A stretch of 64,000 nt of DNA from Tilletiopsis washingtonensis (taxonomy: Eukaryota > Basidiomycota > Exobasidiomycetes > Entylomatales): contig NW_020312010.1 in NCBI RefSeq assembly GCF_003144115.1, positions 62,001 to 126,000 on the forward strand, written 5' to 3'. Below the pieces are notes generated by a model that was not told the origin of the DNA, searched no databases, and saw nothing but the letters and a program-made list of their open reading frames with translations. Made by a program: the position numbers and the translations under genes. Within the stretch, counting starts at the first letter, position 1. Each line of letters begins with the position of its first letter. Positions 20,621-32,168 of the stretch are shown piece after piece.

Positions 20621-23600
20621 TCAGCGGTTGAGCGCTTCGGCCAGCGCCGACGGCTCGGCGTGCGCAGGGCGCCGGTCGCCCTTCTTCCAGTCGCTGAAGC
20701 GGAAGGCGTGGTGGTGGAAGTTGCGCCGCACACTGGGATCGCGCCCCGTGCGGTCGTCGGGGCGCGGCAGCACACGCCGGAAGGACTGGGCAGCATCGAG
20801 CAGCGCCGCCGAGCCGTCGTCTGGACCCTGTGGGCGCGCATGCGGGCCGGCCATGAGTGGCAGCGAGGCCTGTGCCGTGACACCGATCGGGCTGCGCAGG
20901 TAGAAGCGCGTGCGGATCGGGTCGGTGTTGAGCACGGGCGCCGACTGCTGCCGCACGACCGCTGGCCGGCTGGGGCCCGGCGCAGTGGAGAGGCGCCGCA
21001 GCTGCGTCGTCAGGATGTTGCGCCATGCCCGGGCGCTCTCGATCGGCTCGCGCTCGCGCGCCACCTCTTCGAGCCGCGAGAGGTGGGCGTCGGTCTCGGC
21101 GTCGATGCCGTGCGCCAGCGTCTTGAGTGTCTCGTGCAGGTGCACGACGTCGGCGAAGACGGCAGAGAGCGTGGCGGTGAACGTGAGAGCCTGTGAGTGG
21201 GTCGGTTAGAGGGGGCGCTTCGCTCATCTAGGCTGCACCAGACTCACCTGCCGCAGCCAGTAGCTCGCCAGCGCGATGTTCGAGCCGTCGCCTTCCAGGC
21301 CCGCGGCGTGCGACACCAGCACGGAGCCGGCGGCAAAGATGACGTAGGTGTTGATGCTCGGCACGGCGCAGAGCCCAAAGCGGCCTGAGTAGGCAAGACG
21401 GTGAGCCACGGCCAGCCGGTACGCGAGAGCGAAGGCACTCACGATCGGCAACCTCCGTCTCTTCGAGAATCTCGACAGCAGCGCGGAAGGCGCGGCGCTC
21501 GGCGACCGAGTTGCCCGGGAAGGGCCGCTGCATCTGAATGACATAGACGCGCGTCCACTGCGACAGCATTCGTGAGAGAAGGAAGGACTGAGCCTCGCGC
21601 GTTGCCGACTCACCACATACTCGGCAAACGTGTGCGAGTAATCCGTCGGGTCCTCGGACTGCAGCAGCTCAAAGGGCGTGCCGGCCTCCCACTCGGCCAG
21701 CTGCGCCTCGATGCGCGCCGTGGCGCTCTCGCGCGTCTCGAGCCCGGGCCCGCCAAGCTTGCGGTTGAAGTGTTGCTGCGGGTGCGGAGCCAGGCGTCAG
21801 CACAAGATCAGATCAAGACTTGATCTTGTACGCACCTGGGTGAGCAGGCCCTCGAGAATGGGCGTGAGCGTCAGGCCGCGATGCAAGCGCTTCAGCAGCC
21901 GGTGGTGGCCATGCCAGCCTCCGATCTCCGGCGCAAAGGAGGCATCCGGCGGCCAGTCGCTCGTGAGGCCGTCGCCTGCCAGCGCGTCTTCCTCGGGCGA
22001 GTCGGGAAAGGGACAATCCTGCTCGACGTAGCGCAAGAACGGCGGGCGTCCGACAGCCATCGACACGTATTTGCTGGTGTCTCACTGTCAGCTCGACTCG
22101 TATCGCTCGCCAGTCCAGACTCTACTCACTCGCACGCAAACGTGACCCAAAACAGACGGTTGCCCATGCGGTCCTTGCCCACGGCCCCATCGCCGAGGAT
22201 GGCCGTATCAGAGCGGTGCCAGCCTCTCTCTAGCACGGCACGGATCGCGAGAGTGCCGTAGCGCTCGGCCTCGCGATGCCGCGAGGCACGCCACTCAATG
22301 TTCAGCAGATAGAGATACGCGGCGATCGTCTGCGGCGCCGTCTCGTCTGCGCCCTCGAGGTAGAGCCGTGCGCGCGCCGCCAGCACGTGGCTCAGCTGGC
22401 GCAGCGAGAGCGAGGCGCCAGACATGCTGGCCTGCACGGGATCCCAGAGGTGTGAGGGCTCGATGAACGGCTCGTCGGTGGGGCCCATCCATGTCGTGGC
22501 GATGAGCGCACAGATGGCGCTATGCAGAAGCGGCGTGCGCTCGGCCTGGGCGCGGTGCGAGCCGCCGCGCGGATCGAGGCCGACCCAGCACATGTACGGC
22601 CAGTGCTCGACAATGGCGACCGGGTACAATTCGCCCCACAGCTTGTCGAAGATGATCTGCGGAATCGCGGGCTCTTCGAGCGTGACGGGCCGGTGGAAGA
22701 AGTCGGTCGGGTCCGCGATCGGCCAGATGTCCTCCATCGTCGCCGGCGGCGAGCGCGTCGTGCTCAGCTTGCGCCCGCTGCGCAGCAGCTTGGCCTCGGT
22801 GATGGAGCTGTTGCGGCTGCCGCCGCTCAACGTGGATGCGTCTGAGGTGCGGTCACGCTGCAGCACGGCGTTGGCTGTGCCGGAGAGCTGCTCGTCGCGG
22901 CCAATGGTCGGGTGAGCCGAGGAGGAGCGGTGACCCTTCTGCACCCAGCCGCTCGTGGCACTGTTCGGCGGGAATGGGTATGCGCCGTTCATGCTGAAGT
23001 TCTGCCAGTTGGCCAAGCCCTGCAGGCTGCCGCGCTTGCGCTCGAGGTCAAAATTGCGGAAGCCAAAGTCGGATGGCGAGCTCGCAGAGGCAGGCGACTG
23101 CACGCGCGGCTCCAGCGCCGAGGCTGCTCCCATCGCGCCGCCAGCCGAGGAGCCAGGCATGCTCGGGCCGGTCCAGTGTGAAGGACTGCGTGGATAGCTC
23201 GGCAACGGGCCAGTCTCGAATGGAGACACGGCAGCGGGTGGCAATGGCGGCGCGTTGCTCGATGTGAAGCGCGGCATGCCGTCCTGCCCGTTGTACGACG
23301 TCTGTCGGCTGCTCGAGGGTGCCTCCAGCGGCATGCTGGCACTGAAGTCGAAGCGCTGCGCCTGTGCACCTCGTATGCTAGGCAGCGGAGGCGCCTGGTC
23401 GGACAGCGTCGCGGCAGGCGGCGATGGCCGGCGCATGCGGCTCGGCGGCGGCGCCATCCAGCCGCCTGGCGAGTTCTCGTAATGTGGCGTGAGCGCCGAC
23501 GGCGGCGGCCGCGGCACGCTCTCGTCGGACATGAACGAGTGCCCGCCGGGCGACTCTGCAGCAATGGCTCCTCTCCGCGGAAGGGCGGCGCCTGTCAGGC

Positions 23601-24172
23601 CGCTGCTCGAGCCCGCGATGCCAGACATCGGCGAGTCTGGCGCCGGCGAGTACGTCTCGGCATGGGTGGAGGCGGCAGGCGCAGCTGGCCGCAGCACACT
23701 TGGGCCCGCCTCGCTGGAGCTCTTCGTCATGGAGATGCTCTTCTGCCGCTGCGTCTCTTTCGGCGCCGGCAGCGACTTGCGCATGCGCACCGAGCCCTTT
23801 GGCGGACCACTGCAGCCGTGGCATCAGGCGCTGGCCACGCATGTGGAGACCGGCGAATGCTCACCGCTTCTTCGCCTGCCCGTACTCGCAATGCTCCTCG
23901 CTGTGCTGGCATGTGGTGCATGGGTTCTGACCATCGCACTAGCCAGAGCGGTCAGCGTCATGACGGGCGAAGCTTGGCCTCGTTGCACTGCCACGCAGCA
24001 CGCCGGCTACGCCATTCGGCACACGACGCCTGCTCACCTTGACGCGCTTGACGCTGCAGCTCTTGCACGCCTGCTGGATGCGGCGCTTCTTGGGCCGCGC
24101 GGCGGGCTCTTCGCCGGCCGACGGCGCGCGGCTGCTGCTGTCGCCCATGACGTCGCGGCTGCTGTCGCCCAT
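20621..24172 (-). CDS. Zn2Cys6 fungal transcription factor
   Basis: Predicted nuclear DNA-binding regulator. Exons on the minus strand: 24172..24038, 23938..23865, 23809..22130, 22073..21836, 21775..21614, 21557..21443, 21384..21248, 21190..20621; 1036 aa. The binuclear zinc cluster is C36, C39, C46, C52, C55, C62 (QQACKSCSVKRVK then CDGQNPCTTCQHSEEHCEYG). An intron falls inside it, right before C46, which supports the join. A Ser/Pro-rich linker of about 350 residues precedes the fungal-specific middle homology region (WGELYPVAIVEHWPYMCWVG, AAYLYLLNIEWRASRHREAERYGTLAIRAV, FWVTFACDKYVSMAVGRPPFL). Target genes cannot be inferred; position alone suggests no partner. MGDSSR recurs twice at the start. 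Confidence 0.88.
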
Positions 24173-26868
24173 GGCGTTGCGAGAGCGCAGCGGCGTGGCC
24201 AGGCGCCGTGCAGCCGGCCGATGCCGGAAGCGGGCGGAGTGGCAGGAGAGGCTGCAGCAGGCGAGACGATGCGCGGCGGAGAAGGAGCTGGGCGCGCAGA
24301 CGTGGGATCGCCAGTGGTGCGTGCAGCGGTGGTGGTGATGATGGTGGTGCGGGATGAGGAGCAGCGACGCCGCTGCTGCCGGTGCCGAGGCGGCGAGCTG
24401 CTCGAGGACGTAGGCAGCCGACAGCGGGTGCCTGCCGAGCTCCACTTCGCGCGTGCCAGGCACTTTGCGGCAGCAGCGCCGGACACCGACCGCCGACGCC
24501 GAGAGGATCAGCATGCAGATGCAGGTGCAGCGTCTGCGGGAGAATCGCAGCGGCAGCGGCAGCGGCGCGCGTCATGCACCTCCATTTGCCCAGCTCGCAG
24601 CGACAGGGCAGCCTGCAGGGCAAGGGCAGAGCAGCCGCCAGCTGCGGCGGCTGCGCTCTGACCGACCGCGATCAGCAGCATGTGTGCGCAGCGCAGCCCT
24701 TGCAGGAACTTGCCGTCGTGCCCTGCATCGTGCACGCTGCGGCACAAGGCGAGCGCAGTCGAGTGCGAGACGCAGACGCAGCGAAGGCAGACGCAGCGAG
24801 CCAGGCGGCAGGAGGCCGCGCGGCGCCGGGTTCTTCCTGCGGCGCACGGCTCCGCCCGCGAAATCAAGTACCAGATGCAGCCGACGGATGCGCAGCACAG
24901 CGGCCGCTCGCGACGTCGCCAGAAGGGTGTGCTGCAAGTGCAGGCTACCACAACATGCTATGCATTGTCAGCAGCGTGCACGCAAAGCAGCGCACCCCTG
25001 GGCGTGCGAGGTAAAGGCCGTGCTAGCGCCGGCCGGACGTCTCGCTCCGCCCTCTCACAAAGGTGCGCCGCGAAGGAAGGCCCACCCTTACCGTCCAAGC
25101 CTCACGTCGAGGCCGCTCTGCCGAGTCGACGGGCCGGAGTTATGCCTCGCTCGCCCTGCATTCGATTTTGCGTGCTGCGTGTGATGACGGCGCGCATGGG
25201 TCTAGCAGCACACGCTAGCGCAGGCGTCGGGCGTCGGGCGTCGGTGCTTCCAGGCGACCGAGAGGCCGCTCCGCCGGTGCGGGAGCGCTCGCGCATGCTG
25301 GGCCGCCGAGCCGCTGCATGCTGCATCCCGGGCCGCAGATGCCATGATGCAGAAGCAGGCTCTGCAGCGCCATGCTCGCAGAGGAGCTCCGGCCGCGAGC
25401 GGCGCAGGAGGCCAAAGCGCATCGCCGGCGCTGAAGCGGCGCCCTCGAGCATGCATCGCGGAAGCATGATCAGCGAGCATGACGAGAAGGAGGCAGCGCC
25501 AAACCGGAATTTCGCTGCCGGCTGCGCTCTCGTCTGCGGCTGGCGGCCCAAGCAAGCACCACGCACCAAGCGGAAGCACGGCGGCTGGGCGCAGTGCAGC
25601 TGCTCCTGCATATGCCCGCCTCCGAAGGTCCGAGGTCCATTGCTTCGTTTGTCCTCCGCGTGGCCGCTCGTCGTGCGGACGCGGCACCAGCATGCGACGC
25701 AGTGACCGTGCCAAGCTTGATGCTGCACGCGGCGCATGACGGAGAGGCCGCTGCAAGTCGATGATCCGCACGCCAGCACCCGCAGCCGTCGGGTCGGGGC
25801 AAGAAGCGTCGTTTCGACGGTCCATCCCGCTGGGTCTCCGCGGCTCCTCTCGCCCAAACGCCAGTCAGAGTGAGAGTCTCGGTGAAGTTCGCACGTCAGC
25901 CTTTCCCCGCACCCGCACATGCACGAAGCACGCAAGGTCGCTTCTTCGGCTCTGGTCTGCCATGCGTCCCACTGGACGCTGCACCCCTGCTAGCAGCTGT
26001 CTGCCAGCCGCACGAAGGACCCTTGCGCAGGTCCAAAGCAGCGGGCCTTCGTGATGCTGCGCCGGGGCGTGCTCGCGCGTGAGCGTGAGAAGGCAGCGCA
26101 GAGACGCCGACGTCCCGACGGGATCGTCAGAGTGCAGCGTCTTGCCTTGCCGTCGAAGGCCGTGCAAGATGCGAGTCGAGGCCTTCGACTTCGTCGGACG
26201 CCTAGCGTACGTTTGCTTGGCAGCGGGCTTCACTTCTCGTCCGAGTGCTCACATGTCAGCCGTACCATCTCGCTACGACGTCCAGCTCGCCTGAGCTTCG
26301 TGCCCTCGCGCTCAACGACGCGCTGACGCAACGATATGCAGCGCGACGTCCAGCTGCCGCGGCGGGTGACTAAAATGCACCGGGCTGTGGCTGCTCGGCG
26401 AGCTGGACGAACGCTACTGCGTCTCAACGTGCAGCATCGAGAGGCAGACTTGAGAATTGTGCGCGGTACAGCGAGGCGCAGCGGGTGCGGTGAGGGCGAC
26501 AGCGTAGGGAGCATGCTGGATGCCGGCTCGAGTAGCGGCACGTGAGGCGTGCAGCTGAAAGCGAGGCGGCAGCGTCACACGCCCCCACACCGCACGGGCG
26601 CCATGCAGCCATGCATGAGCGACGCAGCGCCCGATCACGCGTCAGCCATGCAGCATGAAGAACCGACAGCGACGACAGCGGCACACGACGGCGACGAACA
26701 GCCGGCAGCACGGGCAGCACACACGACGAGCAAGCAAAGGACGATGAATGACATTCATGACATGGTTGAGCGTGCAGTGCGTGAGATGGGAAGAGGGGTA
26801 TGGGTTGCGGGCAGGCAGGCCGCAGGCGCTAGGCAGCGGCGGCCTCGCGGGGCGCGGGGGCGAGCCGA
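24173..26868. other. 2.7-kb stretch without a recognisable gene
   Basis: Longest gene-free segment of the window, upstream of the Zn2Cys6 gene and downstream of the grg-1-like gene. The part next to 24172 is probably the leader of the regulator: on the minus strand it shows a CACC/CATC-rich run near 24340. A 13-bp direct repeat GCAGACGCAGCGA occurs twice near 24772-24800. Frames of 200-390 codons exist on both strands but their translations are Arg/Ala/Cys-rich with no motif. I found no tRNA-like or rRNA-like sequence. Confidence 0.5.
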
Positions 26869-27277
26869 CTAGGACTTGGCCTCGTGCTGGGAGGGGCGAG
26901 ATGGTGAGCAAGGGCGCGAGACGGTGTGCAGACGCAGCCAGGCTCACCTTCTGCTCGCTGGCCTTGTCGCTGGCAGCGTCCTTGGCGGCGCCGAGGCGGT
27001 CGCCGATGGAATTGTTGTTGTCCTTGGCCTGCTCCTTGTTGGCCCTGGCGGCGACGAGCGGTGGTCAGCGCCGAGCAGCGAGCGTGCCGAGTGCAGTGCA
27101 GAGTGCAGTGCAGCGCGACTCACTCCTTGGAAGCGGTGGCGCCGGCGCCCTGGATCGACTCCGACACGCTCTTGACAGCGTCCGAGGCCTTGTCGACGAT
27201 GCCTAGAGGAGAGGGCAGCGAGGTCAGCGAGGTGCAGGCGGGGCGAGGTGCAACGGCGAGGGCGACGCACCAGACAT
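26869..27277 (-). CDS. grg-1: Grg1/CCG-1-like small hydrophilic protein
   Basis: 66-residue protein related to Neurospora GRG-1/CCG-1, a glucose-repressible, clock- and stress-induced fungal protein of unknown biochemical role (known of the family). It is split into four very small exons on the minus strand: 27277..27271 (7 nt), 27202..27124, 27044..26948, 26886..26869 (18 nt). Translation reads MSGIVDKASDAVKSVSESIQ, then SKEANKEQAKDNNNSIGDR, LGAAKDAASDKASEQK, HEAKS. The block SKEANKExAKDxN...AAKDAxxDK...HEAK is the family hallmark. Each join restores frame. The 5' leader is rich in CACC repeats, with a TTAAG element about 95 bp upstream. If the family rule holds, expression should rise on glucose loss. 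Confidence 0.82.
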
Positions 27278-28620
27278 GATGAGAAGAGGTTGGTGGGTGG
27301 TGGGTGGTGGTGTGGTGCGGTTGGTGCTGAGGCGAGGTGGTGGTCGGGAGGCAAGAGCGGGCGGGGCGAGCGCCCCTCTTAAGGCATCGTGCGCAGGCGG
27401 CTCGAAGTGGGGTCGCGTGCGCAGCGCGGCGCCGTGACGTGCGCGCACCTCTCGCGGCGTGCCTTGCTGCGCCTCGCTGCTGGCACCTCTGAGCTCCTGC
27501 CGCGGGATGTCACCTCCGCTGCTGCAGTGCCTGGCGAGCCCAAAGCAGCCGCGGCTGAGCCGTGTTGCTCTGCAGTGCTGGGCCCGGCGGCGGAGCACGC
27601 CGAAGCGAAGGCGCAGCGAAGGTGACGCGCAGGTGGAGGGGACCCTGCCGCGAGTGATCGGGCACGGGGCCAGTGTCCCGCGCGCCGCCGTCCGTGCGCG
27701 GCGAAGCCGGCACCCGGAGAGCGGTGCAGCCGCTCCCGCTCCCGCACCGCTCGCTTCTTCCCGCCGCCAGCCCGTCCCAGCGCTGCTGCCCCTCAGCGTC
27801 TCTCGCTCCTGACGGAGCGCTCGAGGACTGGGACTCTGGCAGCGTCTGCGAGCTGCGAGGCGAGCGCCATGCTCTCTAGCAGCGCGGAGGAGAGGGACGT
27901 GCAGTGAGCGGCGTCACGCGCGATGGACCACCTGACTGATGCTGCGCCTGATCGGGTCACCCGCGCTCAGGCACGGCTGCGGCAGCGTCTATTTGCAGCA
28001 CGAAGACGCACGGCGCATGACGACAGAGAGGAGAGCCCTCACGCCGGCGGCCGCCGAGGAAGCGCGAAGCGTCCCGGCCGAGCTTTCAGCGGGCGTGCGC
28101 CTTGCGGCCGAGGATGGCGCTTCATGCCTGTTCCCACGCCTGCTGAGCTTGGCTCGCTCCGGCAGCAGGGCTCGCACCCGCACCCCCACAGCGACGGAGC
28201 CACCTCGCCGCTCCGGCAACGCGCTACGCAGCGCATGCCTGAGCCGCACGAAGAGAAGCGAGCCGAAGGGCGCAGAGCGAGAGGACGTCCTTCATATGCA
28301 TCACGCATGCCGATCGAGCTTGCGGCCGCTTCGGCGTGATGCGCGGCGCAGCAGCCCCTCTCGGGTGACAAGTGACTTGAGCGAGTGCACTTTGCGCTGC
28401 CTAGTGCTGCGCCTGTGATGCTGCGCTGCTGCTGCCTCGCAAAGACGCCGACGGCCACCTCGGAGCTCACGGCCGTCTTGATCCCGTGCGAGATCGGAGC
28501 TCGGCCAACAGGCTCACTACTCAGGGGCCTGCCCGGCCACCACCCTTTAGCAGCCCCCTCGCACACAACAGCAGGCGAGGCAGAGTGACAAGTTGGTATT
28601 CGGAGCATCCCAGCAATGCA
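27278..28620. other. Intergenic region, upstream of the grg-1-like gene
   Basis: 1.34 kb with no supported gene. On the minus strand it begins with a CACC-rich leader (27285-27335), then a TTAAG motif near 27378. The rest is G+C-rich. A 139-codon frame at 27923 on the plus strand is Arg/Pro-rich without motif and is not called. The length suits the complex promoter expected of a nutrient- and stress-controlled gene (inference). Confidence 0.45.
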
Positions 28621-30940
28621 TCAGAGCTCGCTGTGGCGCACGCTGCCCGCGTCTGCTGCGCCAGCGGCCGCGGCGGGGGAAGAGGTGAGAGGCATGCAGA
28701 CTGCCGGCGTCGAGACCTGCGAGTGGGAGCGAGATGAGCATTCTGCCAACGGTGTGGCAAGGCGACGGCGGCGGCGACACACCTTCATGGCGTAGATGCA
28801 TTTCTGAGCGCACCGAGCGTCAGCCTAGAGATCAGCAGCAGAGCGCTCGAGCAGCTCACCTCGGCCTCGAAGACATCGAGCAGCGCATTCTCCGTGGCGC
28901 AGGTGAGGTCGACCTGCAGCGTGAATGAGCGAATGCATCAAGCACGGCCAGGCCAGCGCGACACGCACCAGCGACGAGCGAGCGGGACCGTTCCAGCAGC
29001 GAGCGCCATTGTCGTACAGCTGGCGCAGGTAGAACGCATCGTCGGCCGGCGTGGCATTCTTGTCGCGCGGCTCAAAGCGTGCAAAGGAGCTGCGACAGAG
29101 GTCAGCAAAGGACAGGCCTTCCGCACGCAGCGGCTCGACACTCACCCCAGCCCCACCGTCGGCCCGCCCTTGTTGGGCTTCTGCTTCGTGCTGCCGAAGA
29201 AGCAGAACTCGTACGTGTACTCGCCCATGTTCTTGCTCACGCACTTGCCCTCGAGGGCGCGGAACTCATTCTCCCGCCCCCACTTCTCGTCGGGCGCCAG
29301 ATCGGCGCGCTTCTTCTCCAGATCCCGCTGCAGCGCGTGCACGGCGTCGTCTGCTTTTTGGTGCGCCGCGCGGGCGGTCGACACGTCTGTGGGGGGTCAA
29401 GTGGTCAGCAAAGGCGTGGTATACTCCGTCTGGGCGCGTCGCAACGCCACGCACTCTCGGGCTCGCCCTCCTCGGCCGCACGCCGTGTCCGCTTGACGTC
29501 GTAGATGACGTTGGCCTTGATGAGCAGGTCGAGCAGCGTGTCGACGCCCGCCTCAAAGTACGGCACGACGGCGTCGGGCAGGTACTCGTGGATGCGATAC
29601 ACTGCCGAGCCGAGCATGAGTGTGTGCATCGAGCGGTGGGACCATCGGCGCACTCACGGATGCCCGAGTCCTTCGGGTCTGCGGGGTAGTCTGCATCGTC
29701 CATCAACTCAAGCGGATCTCTGTCCGAGAGCTCCTGCACACTGCTGGCCGGCCAGGCGCCCTCGTCCAGCAAGCTATCGAGCTGCACGTTACGCTCCACC
29801 TTTGCCGCCTCATCATCTGCCACGTCCGACGTGTCGCCGCCGGCACGCCGCCACTTGCGGTAGTCCATGACGACGCCCTTGACCGCCATGTCCTGGTTGT
29901 TGGGGTTGTACCCGTTCGACAGATCGTCGAGCAGCTCCGTCAGGCGCTGCAGCTCGCTCGTGAGCCGCGAGGAGCGCTCCAGCAGCGCACTCATGGCCTC
30001 CTGGTGCTTCCGCAGCGTCGCGTACAACGCTGTCCGATCTCAGTCAGCCCCATTCCGGCGACGGCCGCTCCAGCACTCACGACTGGCCTTCTTCTTCTCA
30101 ATCACGCCGCGGTCCGCCCGCTCCGCCAGCTCCAGGGAGGCGCGCAGCCGGCTCTCCTTCTCCTTGGCCACCTCGAGCTCCACCTCCAGCTTGGCAATCT
30201 CGGCACTCGTGCTCTCCAGGTGCTTCTTCGAGTCCGAGATGTAGCGGTCGCGGATCTTGCTGCCCTGGCCATCGCGCGTGCGCCCGTCAGGTGTGCTCTC
30301 GTTGCTCTGGGCTGCTCCACACTCACTGCCCGCTGGATGTTCTGCGCCTCGGCTAGCTTCTTGCGGTACTGCTTGCCAATCTTGGCACAGCGGTTCGGGC
30401 ACGCAGCCGTGCCGTTCGTCTCGTCGCTGCCGTCGCAGCACGCCTCGTCGCAGATGCCGTCGTTGACGCGCGATGAGGGGATGAAGGCCGGCAGATGGCC
30501 CTCGTTGATGCAGTAGAAGCGCGAGTTGGGGCACGCCGAGGTGCCTGTGCGGGATGACCATGAGCGCGAAGCCAGGATGCGGCTGTGAGCGGAATAGACG
30601 CTGCCTTACCTGGCTCGTCGCTGCCGTCGGCACAGTCGCAGTAGTCGTCATTGACGGCGCTCCAGGGAATGCTCTCGCCGCTTGTCAGACAGCGCCACGA
30701 TGCGCCGTGCGCGGGCTGCGCGTAGAGGGCAGCGTCTGCGGCACAGCGTCAGCAGAGGTACCCTCGTGCCCACGCTGCCTGCCACGCACCCTCGGGAGCG
30801 ACGCCGCGGGGCCGCCCCGCGCTGCTCGCCGCCGCGCTGCCAGCGAGCGAGGCGGCCGCGACGGCGCACGAGACAAAGGCGACGAGCTGCGCCTTGCTGC
30901 TGCGCGAGCCTCGTGGCGCCCGCGAGGAGGAACGGCGCAT
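28621..30940 (-). CDS. GTB1: Glucosidase II beta subunit
   Basis: Non-catalytic ER-lumen subunit of glucosidase II, which trims glucose from N-glycans; the beta subunit supplies the mannose-binding MRH domain and ER retention. Eleven exons on the minus strand: 30940..30790, 30735..30610, 30544..30327, 30264..30081, 30029..29658, 29601..29455, 29386..29146, 29089..28969, 28913..28860, 28803..28783, 28716..28621; 576 aa. Seen: a basic then hydrophobic signal sequence ([18 protein letters not shown]); GVAPED; two Cys-rich LDL-receptor-like repeats ([33 protein letters not shown]); a Lys/Glu-rich coiled coil; an acidic middle; the MRH region [46 protein letters not shown]; and a C-terminal HSEL, a variant of H/KDEL. 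Confidence 0.93.
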
Positions 30941-31476
30941 GGTCGAGTGCGCGGCGAGGGAGCACAGGTGCGGAAGGGAGCGCGAGGCTGAGGAGGTCGT
31001 AGCGGTGGGCGCAGCGGGAAGCCACGCCGCCGCACTGACCGCCCAAGCCATGCTCGGCTGGCGCGGCGCGCACCACGGCGCGGGTGCAGCGGCGCCGCGC
31101 CACGTGTCGGCGTCGCGCCGCGCTGCCCTCCCGGTGCGCCCGCCTGAACCCCTGCGATGACGCCTCAGCTCGCACTCACAGACGACACGCAAGGGCTAGT
31201 CAAGACAGCTGGCGCACGAGCAGTGCATGCGCCGAGCCCAATGGGTTTTGCCGCGCCCCTCCCCGGCAAGGAGGGGCCGCGGTGGTGTGGTGTGTGTAGT
31301 GTGTGCGTGTGAGTACAAGCTCGCGTGCCCGAGGGGGAGCACGGGGCGTTGAATGACCAGAGACATGAGGGTGTGGAGAGCGCGTGATGGTGAGGAGTGC
31401 AGCAAGCAGTCGAGGCGGGACAGAAACGAAACGCAAGGAGGGGGCACGAGTGGTGGGCCCCCCGGCGGCGAGACGT
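30941..31476. promoter_or_regulatory. GTB1 promoter and RPL27 3' region
   Basis: Both flanking genes lie on the minus strand, so the right part is RPL27 3' UTR and the left part GTB1 promoter. CACGTG at 31101-31106 sits 161 bp before the GTB1 start in a run of CG-rich sequence. Nothing else is recognised. Confidence 0.35.
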
Positions 31477-32160
31477 TTAGAAGCGCAGCGGCTGGAAGAA
31501 CCAACGGCTCTTGCCGCTGGCGTAGCGCTCCTCGAAGAGCTTCTTGACGACCTTCTTGGCGTCCTCCTTCTGCGACACCTCGCGCAGCGTCTCGGGCGTC
31601 ACGGCGCCCTTGAGGCCCTCGAGCTCGAGGGCGTAGCGCGTCGGGAGCAGGTGCGAGTAGTTGATCGCCTGGCAACGGACGCGTCAGCACGCGACAGGCA
31701 CGGGCCGAGTCAGCAGCGCATGCTCACCTTGACGAACGGCTTGACCTTGCTCCGCTTGGCGAGCTTGGCAGCTCCCATGCGCTTCGTCACCTTGAGCGGC
31801 GCACGCTCAACACCGGCCACGACGGCATGCGGGAACGGGTGCTCGCGCGTGCCCTCGTCGTACTGCTTGATCACAACGACCTACAGGCAGGGAGCGAGAG
31901 TCAGTCGACTGAGAGGGAGGAGGGCCATTGACTGTGGCGCATGCGCGAGCGTGCATCGAACGGCGGCCTGCTGCTCTCAGACGAGTGCGCTGGCGCAACG
32001 CCTCGCCCTGCACAACGGTCCACCGCCAACTGGCCGCCAGCCGAGTACTGCGCCTATGACAACCTCGTCGCTGCATCTCAGCGAGCGCACGCACCTTGCG
32101 GCCCGCGAAGCGGCCCTGCAGCACCACGGCGACCTTTCCTGGCTTGTAGATCTTCGGCAT
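31477..32160 (-). CDS. RPL27: 60S ribosomal protein L27 (eL27)
   Basis: Component of the large cytosolic ribosomal subunit. Exons on the minus strand: 32160..32095, 31880..31728, 31668..31477; 136 aa, exactly the usual length of eL27. Seen: [20 protein letters not shown] (KOW-like start), [43 protein letters not shown] and the terminal [18 protein letters not shown] further intron probably interrupts the 5' leader (see the leader-intron entry). The gene is divergent from RPS23 and likely co-regulated with it. Confidence 0.97.
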
Positions 32161-32168
32161 GTTGAGGA

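Noticed and set aside
25102-25935. 277-codon minus-strand frame in the gene-free segment
   Set aside because: Composition follows G+C content, Cys/Arg-rich, no motif, and no leader or intron pattern like the real genes.
27923-28339. 138-aa frame starting with ATG upstream of the grg-1-like gene
   Set aside because: Arg/Pro-rich with no recognisable feature and overlapping frames on both strands.
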